From Epiperipatus broadwayi (Eukaryota; Onychophora; Udeonychophora; Euonychophora; Peripatidae), in assembly GCA_028023455.1 (NCBI GenBank), contig JAQFVV010006294.1, positions 4,241,001 to 4,305,000 of the forward strand: a stretch of DNA of 64,000 nucleotides, given 5' to 3'. The position numbers were made by a program, and so were the translations under genes. Under the pieces are notes generated by a model. That model was given only the letters and a program-made list of their open reading frames with translations. It did no database searches and was not told the origin of the DNA. This document shows positions 37,412-50,720 of this stretch, piece by piece; the stretch's first letter is position 1; the number at the start of each line of letters is the position of its first letter.

Positions 37412-40400
37412 CTGTCAGCAAGAAAAACAATAAAAAAAAACTCCATAGGAAGGGACTGCGTTTTCATCTTACTGTCCCCTTCCATAGGCAAACAGGGGGT
37501 GTGCGGCATATAATGGAGATCCTTCATGTAGCAAACCTCATACACTACTAATTACACCAATATATCCAATCCATTGATCTAATTTAACTATGAAACAAAT
37601 ACCCTAAGATTACCCTCCCCTAATTAATTAATATAACTTTACAAATCTATATAGCCATTCATGCCTGACTTAAATTTAACATTTTTATAAGTTCACACAG
37701 ATGGATTTATAAAAGTTTGTTTTTTAATGTTGAGCATAGATCGACTACATAGATTACACGCTCAAAAACTTTTCAAAATAAACATAAATGATCAAAATAT
37801 AAAGTCATTGATGTAATTGCAGAGGGAATTCACAAGAAACCCAATGGCATTCATCATAAAATGCCGCATTGACACCAATAACTAAAAAGACATCCAAATA
37901 AATACATTTTAGATATTCAATGTAAGATATCATTATTTACCGAATGTCTATATATTTTAATCAAATATGAAAGCAAAAACATAATTAAACGTGAACGAAT
38001 CTATGCAAGCATCAATACTCGACTTAAATTTAATGCATTTAAATAATTTATACAAATAAATATTAATAGAAATAAAAAAAAATAAAAATGGAATTTTTTT
38101 TTTTTAAACTTAAATGTATAAAATCTAAACATTAATTATCAATTTGAAATTTGAAAGTCAGATAAGAGTTCATTTTAAAATTTAAGTTCTGAATATTAAA
38201 AGCTTGAACGAAAGTTCTTAATTATTTTAAATTTTATAGTTCATGTCTTACAGAAGGAGAATCACGGTTCCTGGTGCCAATTCCCACAACATGTCTATTT
38301 GAAGTCTAGTCTGTTGTTCTGGAGGAGGCCTAAGCTGGTTCAATCCTGGTATTACAGTCATTTTATTTGAAATAAGTGAGAGAGAGAGTGACAAGTGTGT
38401 CTTATCGCTCTTCTCACAAAAATCAAGCTGGAACTGTCCTTAATTTCAATATTTTTCCTTTTATAGTACTCCTCTGGATTCAATGAACATTGTTTCCTGT
38501 TGCAATAATTTCCATTATAGTCCAGGCCTTCATTGCTGCTTCTATATTGGACATCTAATTTATTTTTGTCTCTTATCTATATCTTTCAACTGATCTTTTT
38601 TTCTATAAGAGCCCCAAGGGCTAGTTTGCTTTTCAATTAATTTATAAAACAATCATTTCCATTTACAAAAAATATTTTATCTTTTTCTTGTACTTTTTTC
38701 TAAAAAAAAGTATGTTCAAATACCTTTTTTTTTTATTTAAAAAAAGAAATAATTTTTAAAGTTTTGCATCTGTGTGAATATATATATATATGTATACATG
38801 TTTAACAACTCTTTAATTTTTTTACCATATACTGTATTCTATTTTTAAAATATTTTTTGGTTATACTTTTTAAATAAAGTCTTATTTTCTATTTTATCTT
38901 TTTATGTTTTATAAACTTTATTAAAAACATAAATTCACTAAATGAAATTAGTCTAAAAAGTAAAATATCAACTTTTCAAAAAATAAAAAGAATAACTAAT
39001 AAACAGAATTAAATATCAAAGCAAAGGCTTTGTTTTAGCTTTCAGGCTAAAAAATATATTTTAATAAATAAAAATAGTTATTGTCCAAATAACCAGTATA
39101 TTTTTTATATATTTTTATAAAATACAATTTTAAATAATAAAAAGATTTTTTAAAATAATAAAATTAAACTTATAATTGCAAAAAAGGTTAGTAAGAGATG
39201 TTTCTATTTTTTTCTTTTTTAATATCATTAAATATTTACTTGTCTAACTATATTCCAATAAATTTTACATATAAATGTTACTACTTATTTAGAAAGAAAT
39301 ATTTAATAAATTTAGAAAAAATAATAAAAAAAGTAAGCAGATTATATGTAAACTTTATTTTTTCATTTTCATAATATAAACAAAACTCAATGCAATATAT
39401 GAAAACTAGTATATTTCATTCTCCCTTGCTGTTTCTGATTAGCTCCAAACTCTGTATTGCTATTTTTTATTCCCAGTAGCTTCTGGTTTAATTAAAACTA
39501 ATAAATGGCACATTAAAAAAGCATTTTTAAAATTAAAATTTATATGATTAAGAGTTCAAAATGGATTCCTTCCAGCACTAACAGGCAGTTAATATAATAA
39601 TTAATTAAAAGATGAAAATAAAATAAATCTTAATTTTTTACTTTATGATATCTTAATATTGCTCACCATCCTCTTTATAAATTCTTTTTTAATAAAAATC
39701 TCCCACCAACCAAATATCAAAATATAAATTTAAAATGAGGTGATTCAGAAAATCCTTAGTATAAAAATAAATAAGAAATAAAATGGACAAAGGAATACTC
39801 AAAAATATAAAGTGAATAAATAAAATTATAGAAAATAATAAATTATATTGAATTAAATGTTGAAAAAATAATTATTGTAAGACTAGCTTAATTCTTCAAG
39901 AATATTTTGTACGATTCAATATCTTCTATGAGATATGCTGCATGTGTTGGTCATAGTTGAGAGAAGGTCCCACTTGGGAGGCAATATTTCATTATCGATT
40001 CTGGTGCTTGCAGGTCTGACATTCTTATGAATTCCCAAGCAATAATGCCATGTGCCTTTTTTTTTTTATCTATAAGATATAATGAATTCTTTTTTAAAAA
40101 ATAGCAATGCTTTTCAGATTTATTAAAAGAATGTATGTTATAATTAAAAGAAGAATGTCATTATTATATCACATAAAAGTAGTCCTTTAGCTTTTTGGTG
40201 CATCAGAATTTAACAACAATGAAAAGCAAGAAATAATTATGGATTGATAATATGTATCTTTTTTAATATATTGTGTTGGTTTACAGTTTTGTTCAAGCCA
40301 TAACATACATATAATTTTATAAAAAATGTTATGAATTGTATTCATATACATAGAGTTTCTTTTATTTTAATTACTTTAGTATTCCAAAAACCAATTGTCA

Positions 40401-40769
40401 CTTCAATTTTATTTTCACATTTGAAAATTTGAAACTTTAGTTACAAAATGTTTTACTGATGTGCATTAAAATTACAATATTATCATTTGGAAAAAATGCA
40501 TATATTTGAAAGATTATTCTATAAACATAAAGAAAACAATAGATTGATATAAAAAGATCCTAAAAATGACAAAGAATTGCTATAAATATCTATCTTCTTT
40601 GGGTTAAAGATCATTAAAATGTTACATTTTTCAAAGAAAGATGGTCATTTTAGCACAAAGAAAATGATAAAATATATATTTTCTTTGTGAATTAATGCCT
40701 TATAATAGTGATTGATGATATCCATTATTGTCAAAAGAGGATTGTTTACAGTTATAAATTTTTTCAAAC
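37412..40769. other. Long AT-rich stretch without a recognisable gene
   Basis: Less AT-rich islands lie at 38265-38420 (with GGTTCAATCCTGG, a B-box-like word, but no A-box) and at 39930-40060. Neither could be assigned. Confidence 0.5.
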
Positions 40770-40842
40770 AATGTGATTATATAAAGCCAATAAACATCAC
40801 AATACTGTATGGAGAGTTTTGCCTGTTTTAATGTGATTATAT
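40770..40842. mobile_element. 47-bp derivative of the foldback family with 13-bp duplication
   Basis: AATGTGATTATAT at 40770-40782 recurs exactly at 40830-40842. Between them is a 47-bp insert that begins AAAGCCAATAAACATCAC and ends ACTGTATGGAGAG-TTTTGCCTGTTTT. It therefore joins both ends of the 139-bp element at 32776 with the middle missing. Confidence 0.85.
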
Positions 40843-41509
40843 GTTTTCCTCATATATTAGAAGTAAAAATGAATACATGCTTTATGCAATACTACTTTGA
40901 CAAGATTCCTTGTTGCATATTTATTTTCAACTAAAGTTTATATGAAAAGAATTATATATAAACATGGTTTATATATAGAATTGCCCTCTGATTATGATAT
41001 TCTTTTGAAATTTCAGCAATTTAGAGCAGTTTGTTGCTAAGTTTGGATTAAGTCTGCTAGCCTACATTCACAATCAAGTTGTATCATGAATTGTTTAAAT
41101 GTTACTTTAATATACTTTATGGCTACAGAACACTGAGATGAACTTTCACTATAAATGAAAGGTGAATATCTTATTAAAGTAGTAGAAAGATGCCTAGCTT
41201 TAAGTTAGACATTATGAATTGAGTCATAGAATTTATATTTTAAATTATTATATACATCTTTTTATAGATATGTTACAAAAATTGAATAAAGTAAGAGGGA
41301 ATAGATAATCAAATTGTTCAACACTTAGAAGTGAAATGATATTCATGTACTGGAAGTATCAGTGTTCAGTTTCAATCCAATGATCTTTAGCTCTTGAGTA
41401 CATCACATTATCACTTTGCTAAACTGCACAGGGCAGCCTGAACAGTGAGGGGAAGAACAAACCATATAAGTGGGTTTTAAAAACCTCCATAAATCCCATG
41501 AGGCAGATA
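40843..41509. other. AT-rich stretch, no gene seen
   Basis: The part at 41390-41500 is less AT-rich and unassigned. Confidence 0.45.
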
Positions 41510-42890
41510 CAGCCAGTCTCCTAATTACAAACACTTAAATTATAAACATTTCGCTATTATGTAATCGCTTTTGAACTTTAGATCTTTATCTATGCACATA
41601 CTTTCATGTATAATTAGTGCTACATACTGTATAAAGAAATGGGTATTCAAAATTGTATAGTATTTTAGTTCTTTAATAATTAAAAAATTCCTTTTAGTGA
41701 TTAATGTTACAAATTTACAGTATCTGATAAAAAAAAAACTATTTACATACATTTGTAATTGAATTTTTTCTAAAGAAAGATAAACTTTGGAATTTAGAAA
41801 ATAATTAAAAGTATATTTTATAGAACAATAAGAACTTATATAAAATATAGTAAATCTTCCCATGTCTCTGACATAAATTACTTTTATTTTTAGCATTGTC
41901 ACAGACTGTCTTAAACAGGATTGTATTGTTTTTAAAAGTAGTTTGTGTACGATTACATTACATATACACTGTATATATTTCTCTTTTGGTGATTTTTTTT
42001 TCATTCTTATTAATTAAAAACATGAGTGAGAAACAAAAAAACAGCAGTGTTGATACGACCCAAAACAAATCAAGGTCTCATAAACCCCAAACAGTCAAGA
42101 CAAAAATGGATATAATTAGATGTTCTCAAAATGGTGAATCTTTTGCTTTAATTGCATGTTCATGTAATTTAAACCGATCAACAATATATACAATTGTGAA
42201 AAACAATAACAAAATTAAGGAATATGTTAAAAATTATGTAAATATTTATTCAAAGATTGTTTCAAAAAGACATGGCAGAATAATGGATGAAATGGAGAAA
42301 TCTTTGGCTTTATAGATTGAAGATCAACATCAAAAAGGCATCCCAGTGATTTTATCAATTATTCAAGCTAAGGCTCTTAGTTTGCATGAAGATTGGAAGA
42401 AAGAATTAAAAGAAGACTCTGCTGTTAAATTTGTAATAAGCAATGTCACTGATGAAGATATTGATGAGTTTATGCAATCTCACTCAAAACATTCTGTCAA
42501 ATGAAGACTTGATTAAAAAGAACCCTGATAATAAACTTATTGTTAAGAGTTTGACAATAAAGAATATGAATGAAGCCTTCATGCATCTTAACAAATTTTT
42601 GACCTTCATGGAAGAATGTGATCCCAATGGAGAGCGTATATTTCATATATGAAGGGCAAGAGAAAACGACACAGAATGTTACAGAATTTTTTATCAAGAA
42701 AAGAAAAAAAATACAATTCAATTAATTCTTAATAAATTTGTAAACAAAACTCCAAATACTAATCAATAAAAAATAATTACTGTATTTAAAAAACCCTTTT
42801 TGATGTTTTTTTTTACATACCTCTACTCTCAAACAATTTCAACTTCCAAACACAAGTCAGGAAACAATTAAGTTCACAACTAGGAGAGAT
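41510..42890 (+). mobile_element. Tigger/pogo-type DNA transposon, internally deleted
   Basis: The ends are imperfect inverted repeats. CTCCTAATTACAAACACTTA near 41519 corresponds to the complement of the right end, CTCCTAGTTGTGAACTTAA. This layout (C-C-T-x-x-T-T-x-x-x-A-A-C-T-T-A-A) is familiar from Tigger-like terminal repeats. TA dinucleotides stand just outside both proposed ends (41508-41509, 42891-42892), as expected for a TA target. The exact ends are uncertain by a few bases. The insert carries only the two ends of a transposase gene. Confidence 0.7.
42022..42769 (+). pseudogene. Tigger transposase fused from N- and C-terminal parts, DDE core missing
   Basis: The ATG at 42022 starts MSEKQKN. 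A CENP-B-type N-terminal helix-turn-helix follows (KTKMDIIRCSQNGESFALIA, then LNRSTIYTIVKNNNKIKEYV), then a KRHGRIMDEMEK link. A TAG at 42313 replaces the expected Trp before IEDQHQKG. After EDSAVK (about 42430) the sequence jumps directly to an acidic C-terminal tail: VTDEDIDEF, then, after a frame change near 42480-42500, LSNEDLI, a helix with AFMHLNKFL, EECDPNGE, a TGA at 42650, and an FYQEKKK end with a stop at 42767. The roughly 250-residue DDE domain that normally lies between is absent. The DNA-binding half alone could in principle bind terminal repeats, but the stop and frameshift argue against a product. Confidence 0.8.
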
Positions 42891-42957
42891 TACCATAAGA
42901 ATTTGATTAGATAGTCTAAGGCCTTAGGTTGCAATTTGCTAGCAATGAGATTATTAT

Positions 42958-43095
42958 TATTAGAAATAAAGTTTTTTTTTAAGTGTCATAGCATCGGCCG
43001 GGACACAAACCTGCAACCTGGGCAACTGCCTGCAAGTGCAAGGCAGTCGCACTGACCTCTTGACCACCAATGCAAGACTATTAGAAAATAAAGTT
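42958..43095 (-). mobile_element. tRNA-derived SINE with 16-17-bp target-site duplication
   Basis: TATTAGAAATAAAGTT at 42958-42973 recurs as TATTAGAAAATAAAGTT at 43079-43095 (one extra A). On the minus strand the insert reads GCATTGGTGGTCAAGAGGTC, then CTGCCTTGCA...GGCAG, GGTTTGTGTCC and CCGGCCGATGC, ending in an A-run. GCATTGG/CCGATGC form an acceptor-like stem and CTGCC/GGCAG an anticodon-like stem. TGGTCAAGAGG and GGTTTGTGTCC stand for the A- and B-boxes. This is the most complete of three copies in the window. Confidence 0.88.
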
Positions 43096-44782
43096 GCTTG
43101 CTACTTAAAACTTGATAGCATAAGAATGCATTTTCAAAAATTAGTAAATAGTACATAATGATCGGAGGGATTTAAAAAATATTGTTACTTTAAAAGAAGT
43201 GCTCTCCTAAATCCCCCCTCCACACACACACACAAACATACACTTTTTTTTTTCATTTTCAGTTCATACATGTGGTAATGGTATTTATCGTTTTGGCTAC
43301 CAACTGTTGTTGTAAATTTTTTTTGCATTTTTTCAATTAAGATAATTATAATAATCGAATTGTTTATTGTTCATTTATAAGAAGTTCAAGTACCAGAAAT
43401 GACAGAGCAGAGCTTAAGCTCCTATCATTTTATTAAACCATATAGGGAAGCTTATAAAATAAGGATATAATTAATTGTTTTTTTTAATTAATTAAAAATT
43501 TGTGTGAATAATAAAGCCATATATTTTCAACTTAGGTATTCATAGAATAAATATTTTAGCAATATGTAAAAAAAATAGTGAATTTTCTAGGTTTAATGAC
43601 TCTAACATACAGTATATATATTTACTAAGTATAGTTTCAACCTGAATTTTCGCCAATCTAGATATTGTTTTTCACTCTTTTATATATATAATTTAATATT
43701 TAATAAATATGTATGTATATGATTAAATGAAAGATAAGTGAAAGTTACTAACTTATTTCATTAATAATTATTATTAATATTTATAGTTAAATGTCACCTT
43801 TTTTCCTCTTTCTCTATTCATTTTTTTTTAATATCATTGACTTCTGTCTCTCAGATTAAGTACAGGAGTCAGTTATTTTTAGCCTCCCATGCTTTCAGTC
43901 ATCTTACTACACTAACTATGAGAATGAGATTGTGTATTTATGCTATCATATTTCTATCTTTTAATTACATATACAGCATTTCGGACTCCAATATTTTCTT
44001 TTTGTTTTCTTCTTAGTTTTTTATTTTTCTCCCTTATTTTTCAACATTTTGTGTATATATTTTCTTTCTTTTTTTCTTCTAGAGTTAGAAGGACCATAAG
44101 TGGTTATAGATGGTCAGGCTACCACATATGGGTGTGCAGGTTGATGAATTTTGCATACTTTTCTTCAATTTTTTTTAATGATACTTGTTTTAAAGACTTT
44201 GGTAATTTGCAATATAAAAATATGTTACAATAGTAATTTTTCTAGGGGCAAACCATCGGTACAGGAAGAAAAAACAAAATAATGAAAGTGTCATTTAGTT
44301 ATACTACTGAATTTGATCAACTTTTAGAATTTCAATTTAGATATATTTCTCATGTGGTAAATTAAATTTTTAAATGATGCTGAAATTTTAATATCCAAGT
44401 GAGAAATTAAATACATAGTGCAAATAAAATCTTATTTGTTTATCTATTTATTTTTTTAATTATTATATACATAATTTAAATGTGAAAGTTTATTTGTTAC
44501 TTAATAACTCAATAAATATTGCATAAGCTATGGATGTTTCATGGTATTTAATTATTTGAAATAATTTGAAATTTTACTACTGTATTAGCAGTGAAACTGT
44601 AGCAAATTTTTATAATCTAAAAGTAATATTTTCTAACACTTTTTCATTGAAAAAAATTGTCTACACTAAGAATAATACATTTGTGATCACGAGTAAACTT
44701 TAGATTGAAAAGTCTTGAATATTTGTTTGACAAATATTTTTAACAATATTATTCAAAATATTGTAAAATTTTTTAAAATATA
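43096..44782. other. AT-rich stretch, no gene seen
   Basis: It contains a short (AC)n run near 43221-43234. The frame at 43940-44233 is Phe/Leu/Ser-rich and without a motif. Confidence 0.5.
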
Positions 44783-45755
44783 CCTTTACTCTATTTAGTA
44801 AGGACAATTGGTTCCCCAAAACTCATCATAAAGCAAGAAGATTGTATAAAAAGTGAGGGGTTGTAAAGGTTTTCTATGGGGGAAAAATTAGCTTGTTACT
44901 GCCAATAAAAATTTCACAATAAATGGTGAATATTGTATTATCAAATAATTTAACCTAAAGTATATAGTACAATAATTTAAAAAAAGAACACTTATGTATC
45001 ATATATGCATATGTAAACTCTGCTATGTCTTTATTATGCAAGCTTGCACATAAAATATGTAAGATACTATGACTTAAATCTATATAAAAAGAAAAATACA
45101 TTTAGCTATTGTTCTTTTTTATGATTCATTCATCACTCATCAGCATCCAGTTTTCTGAGTCATCAGTTGTTTATTCTAAGGCTCTATCATTGTCTTTTTA
45201 ATCATTTGGTGTTGGTGGTTGAGGATCTTTAGAGAAAAAGTCTAGAATAAATAGTTGACTTGCTTCTTTGATTTTCTTTTCATACAACATATTATATATA
45301 AGAACTCATTTGCTGACTTAAGTTAATTTTAAATTTGTTGGAGCTTTTTAAGTTGGCATCAAATTCTTCAAAAATGCCATTCGTAGTCTTGTGATATGAA
45401 ATCACTTCTTTCACTTTTTTGATGTTCAGGTTCTTCTCTGCAGGCTTATTAATTTTCTTTTCTTCATTGTCTTAATCCAATTGGATTGGTCCTTCAGTAG
45501 TTAATTCTTCCATGGGTGTATGCAAAAGATCTTCAATGTTGTTGCCATCAATTTCTTATTGATATCTTTATCCAAAGTATTGACAAAATGCTGCATTAGT
45601 TGTTGAAATTAGTACATCTTGATGTTTGTGGTAACTCTTTGAACCATAGGTTGAAGAAATGACATGTTCAGTGGTATTAGTTGTTACTATGATTCCAGTT
45701 GAAAGTATATATAGCTTTAAATTAAAAAACAACAACACAATATTGCTAAAAAAAA
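44783..45755 (-). pseudogene. Tigger/pogo-type transposon remnant, transposase C-terminal tail
   Basis: On the minus strand around 45560-45250 a frame gives IDGNNIEDLLHTPMEELTTE, then after one stop DNEEKKINKPAEKN, NIKKVKEVISYH, GIFEEFDANLKSSNK and, in degraded form, a Y-x-x-x...KENQRSKSTIYSRLF end. These follow the order of the acidic tail and last helices of Tigger transposases. TAGTAAGGACAATTGGTTCC near 44798 resembles a terminal repeat. The DDE domain and the N-terminal half are absent. It is the better preserved partner of the copy at 6.6-7.4 kb. Confidence 0.65.
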
Positions 45756-48700
45756 TAGATGTATTCAGTTATTATGTGAATTCTCCATAAACTGTGGTCA
45801 TGCCTATAATTTCTGTTTTAAATTATTTCATTTTGTTTATTTTAATTTGAGTTATAATATGCCAATATTTTGAGGCAGCGAATAATTATTTTAGTAAACT
45901 TTTAAGGAAAGATCATTACTACACTCTCCAGTGTAATATTTAGGAATGCTGTTTAGCATAGTAAATTGCAGCTTCAAAATCCTATTCTGATAAATAACAA
46001 CCGATCGCTATGCGCTCATTATCATTATGTTATTGATATATTTCATTAGGGTTTGCTTAGTGAACTATTAAACTTATGATTTTATCTATTAGTTAGAAGT
46101 AAGATGCTAACTAAGGATGATATTAAAAGTATATTTTGAAATGTTGTTAATACCAGTAAATATACTTTCTCCACCCTAATTTATTCACACACTCACACAC
46201 ACACACATATATAAATACAGATTCAGTATATTAACTAATGATTTAATTAGCCCTTTTATTTAGCATGATTGGAATTAGGCACATCAGTCAATTAATTCTA
46301 TATATACATATTTGTCTTACTATGCATTGTGTTTTTACTAAAAACCATTGGTGTACCAACATCTTGCTATGTCTTAACAGGTTAGCAGAGGTGCCTGTTC
46401 CTGTCCATTTCTGTTCAGGTTAGAGCACAAAGCTTGTTACTGAGTTTTAAGCCAGGACACTTGAATAGCCAATTTACATTTACTGAACTGAAATATTATT
46501 TATTATTGTAGCAAGCTGTTTGGTCTTAGGGCACAGAGTATTTGATACTGAAGCCTGTGAACAATTACACTCACATCGTGACCTGCTTTAGTATTTTATT
46601 AGTGCTATAGTCTCCAGATGCAAACCTTAAGGTAACCAGTTTTTCTCCTCCTCATTAATAATGTTTCAGCATTAGTCTGAACCTGTAATCTAAGTTACCA
46701 CGATAGGTCTGTATATTGAGCTTATTAAATTGCTTGTTTGTAGTGTATTTAGAACAATTAGCTTAATGCTGCATATAATAATCATCCTAATTAAAGTTCT
46801 AGCTTGTAACATTGGAAAATCTAAGAATAGTTTAGCAAATCAAAATATAATAGGCATGATTTATTAAATGGAAACACTTGTATAAAGTAAGTTAAATTTC
46901 TCAGGATATCGCTGTATTAAATTCAGCTCATCATTTCTGTAGCATCTGGGTGCATTAATTATATATCTATCTTAACCTAAGTAATTAATGTTCTTTTGTT
47001 GGATTATTTTCTTTAATCATTTATTTAATAAACCTATTTAAAATTATAAGTTGTTTCACACCTTTTACTCACAATCAAACTACAAATCATCCAAATTCTT
47101 TATTATTAATATGTATACTTTGCATTCTTTTAGTTAAGTCTTAGTATATTAAGTAGTCTACTTAGCCTTTAATTATTTACAAATTGTTAATTTTCCTAGA
47201 TTCTCTTGTTTCTCCTTTTGCTCAGTCAGCTCACTGAAGAATTGAGAGTGAGTGCAACCTCAAAAATATCATTCATAGGGTATTAAATCACAGAGTTCTG
47301 GTTAATGAATTGAAGTTTGGTCAGATTCGAGGTCTCACCATCACATCTAGATCAACTTTGGTGTATTTTGTCTGCACTCTGGATTTTGTTATGTAAATGT
47401 GCAAATATGACTGTTATAATATATACTGAATAATCTCATGCTATTATTATATCATATATCCTAAATAAAAGCAGCTTTGGTACTTTTCTATTCTATCATG
47501 TCAGCCACTTGATGGCATTAATGCTAAGCAAAACACATACATATAACATTACTGGGCTCACCTGTTCTTTGTGAAAGAATATAGAAATCGTACAGGTTAA
47601 TGTAATTCATTAATTTCCTTAATAACATTTACTGGAACAATTTTACGTAAACATACGTTATTGCAAATATTCTATTCTAGTAGAATTGCCCATCTGGCAA
47701 AACCTTCCTCCCCCCTGCAAACTTTACAACTACATCGTGATGACCAAAAAATGATGCTGATAATGCTTTAATTACAGAACTTTTACTTTTTTGAGTCATT
47801 TTTGAAAAAGGTTTAAAAAAAATTATTATTTATTAATTTTATTTATTGATAGATTTATAATTAACAATTTTATAATTAATAAAGTTTGTGCTAATAAATG
47901 CAATAAAGATCTTTTTTATGCTGCTAAGATAAATTATAATTTAATTTTGAAAGAAATCAAATTCCTTTTAAATGCTATTAAATAAAGAATCTATATCAGG
48001 TATTTATATATATAATTAGAAAACAGTCAATACTTAGACAATCCCAATATCAATAACAATCAATAATTTCAAACTGTTGCCAAGGCAACCTTTATTTATG
48101 GACCAATATATTTATATAGACCCTAAAGATTATAACTTGACCACAGAAATTGAAATTATTGATACAAAGAAGTTTAAATAAACTTGCTTAAACAGGTAAA
48201 TATAACCTGTTCGGCATGCATATTAATAAATAGTCAATTATAGCATTACAAACTGCAGTTATAAATATTTCAGGTCTTAGGTAAGTAGAGAACTAGTCTT
48301 ACTGGATTACTACTATCTGTCTCTTTTTCATCTGAAAAAACTAATAGGGCTCAGAAAATATGGTATTACAATATTAGTGCCCAAAGTATAAGTATTCATA
48401 CAAAAAAGAAAGTTTAATGTAAATATTGAAGTGATCATCACTTATTGCCAATTATATAGCATCATCCTTTTTATCAGACTAATAGTACATGTAAAATGAT
48501 AATTTATTGATACTAATTCTAGATCTTATAGAGTTGGAAAATTTGATTAGTGTAATTTCAAGGCTGAATTTAAAATTATGTTCAGGTGTAAGCAAAGTCT
48601 TTTTCAATGCAACTAAGCATCAACCCTCATATAGCACAGCTAGTTTCTACTAATTTTAAAACCAATTTCTGTAGAATAATTTGAAAGCTGAATATAAATA

Positions 48701-48962
48701 AACTAGTCAATACAGCGTAACATGTTAAATGCAAATAGTGAAGTTACCAAATCTTCATCTACTGTCCTGATAATGTGAATCAGTATCAAAAAGTATTTTA
48801 GAAAAGAGAATATATATACTATATAATATTTCCTATAATAAAACTGTATAACTATGTCAGTACATTGTTTATGATAAGACTCCATTGCTTTTGATTATAT
48901 ATATTTAAGAAGCAATAAGTAAATATATAGAAAAGATATATAGATAAGCTCATATCTACTAT
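45756..48962. other. Long AT-rich stretch without a recognisable gene
   Basis: It contains a short (CA)n run near 46188-46206. The parts at 46370-46700 and 47220-47370 are less AT-rich and may be old repeat copies, but no second copy or tRNA-like structure was found. Confidence 0.5.
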
Positions 48963-48966
48963 ATAT

Positions 48967-50715
48967 TGTGATGATCGCACATACTGCGGTCACACATATA
49001 AATATTAAACATTCAGAGAATATTAAATATTATGTTTGGCAGAAAAAAAAAAGAAAAAGCGAGCTTGGAAAAATTTACAGAACAAAGAAATGTTTCAACT
49101 AATTAAAAAAAAAAAAGAGAGGGAATTAGAATCACAAGATTCTTATCTTTTACCCTCCAAAGTTCAGGTTTTGGTGAAATTAAAATATAAAATTAGAGAT
49201 ATTGGAAATGTATGTTAAAAAATAAAGCGATAAAGAAATATAAATAAAATGCAAGTTAAAATCCGATTTTGAAAGAAAGTAAAGTTTAAAAAAGATAAAA
49301 AAAACCTTAAATAGCACGCAAAACAGAGAAAGTTAGACATGATCAAAAGATAAGGATCTGGGTTTTAAAGTACACATTTGACGATAAACGAAATGTGTGT
49401 ATGGAGTGTATTTGAAGCAGGATATAGACAGAAATAATAAATGCTTGTCCAAATTTAAAAAAAAAGAAAAAAAGAAAAACATGTATTAAAATCTGTTTAA
49501 TTAAAATCAAGAATATTGAAATACATAGTGCTACGAGAGTGGGTAAAACCAATTTACATATGGCCGAAGGCATAGTAAGAAAGAAGGTGTGAATAAAAGT
49601 GAAACAAAGGATCGGAAGGACAAAGGCTGGTGGAATTTTTTAATTAAAAAATAAAAGTTTTTCAAGAGAGATTAGAACTAGAGACTTCGTGTTGAGAGGG
49701 TGGTAAAACACAGCTCTGATAATCAACCGATATAGTTAGCAAATATGACTTTTAACATCGGTGCTTCATCTAGAATGGCTGGCTAAGGCCATCGTGATCG
49801 CTGGTCAATCCAGACTTACTGTACTAATGGTTCTTGTCAATATGAAATAACTGCTGTCATAGCGCCTGCCTGTGGATTCATTTAGTTGCCTTGTCCTCGA
49901 TGCCTTGTCCTTGATGCCTCATCCATGATGCCTTAACACTGAGAAGCTGTACACAACCAAATCCAACCTACGAGCGACTGTCCCTCCTAAAGAAGTGGAG
50001 AAATCCACGTGGCAGTTGGCAGGACGTCAGATAAATTCAGAGACTAAAACCTAGGTAAAGATACATATTTTTTTTTATATATTTCAATGTGCACATCATT
50101 TACTTAGACAATGGCCACCTGCTGTTTGTGAATGATAAAGACAATCTTGAATTTTTTTTTTGATAAATACCCAGAATAACGATTTATAAATGTACCATCA
50201 TTTATAAGAGTTTTTTTATGTGTTCTTTTCCTTGTAGCACTATAGATCATAATCTGTTTTATTTAATGTAAATGTGTTTTATAGATCTTTTTTATGATTG
50301 ATTTATTCTATTAAATATATATTTTTTCTATTTAAATCTGTCTTGTCTTGTTCTTCGCCACGTCCAAAAAGAGATAGTCTAGTCTTAGGGTGGGAAACTA
50401 TTATTCTTTTTTTTTATTATTGAATTAACACGTGAAATTTGGTGGTGCAGTGTTTGATTCCGTTAAATTTATAAATCATCCAAGCACTGTAACTCTGTCA
50501 GATCTTACAGCAGTCAGGAGAAAGTTGATCGGGAAATATAACCTGGGGCTATATCCATATAGCATACAGGTTGTCAAATATGGAGATAGACTCGTCTATT
50601 TCCGTATTTCTCTCTGCTTGTGGTAACGGAAAGTGGACGATTTTGAATTATAGAATTCCCCATTATGTACACATAAAAGGGAAGTTTAGCCTTCGATCGT
50701 CATGTGCCCATTACA
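48967..50715 (+). repeat. 5' long terminal repeat
   Basis: It is 1749 bp from TGTGATGATCGC to CCCATTACA. It matches the 3' repeat closely, with scattered differences. Many differences are CpG against TpG or CpA (for example CACATACTGCGG here against CACGTACTGCAG there). Around 49888-49942 it carries three tandem variants of CTTGTCCTCGATGC; the 3' copy has one. Confidence 0.93.
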
Positions 50716-50720
50716 TATTT

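Noticed and set aside
38265-38360. GGTTCAATCCTGG as a tRNA or SINE B-box
   Set aside because: No A-box upstream, no second copy and no flanking duplication were found.
41540-42004. 154-codon minus-strand frame next to the Tigger gene
   Set aside because: It lies in the non-coding 5' part of the element, is rich in Ile, Phe, Tyr and Lys, and has no recognisable domain.
43940-44233. 97-codon Phe-rich plus-strand frame as a membrane protein
   Set aside because: The composition is what T-rich DNA gives by chance; no conserved pattern or sensible start context.
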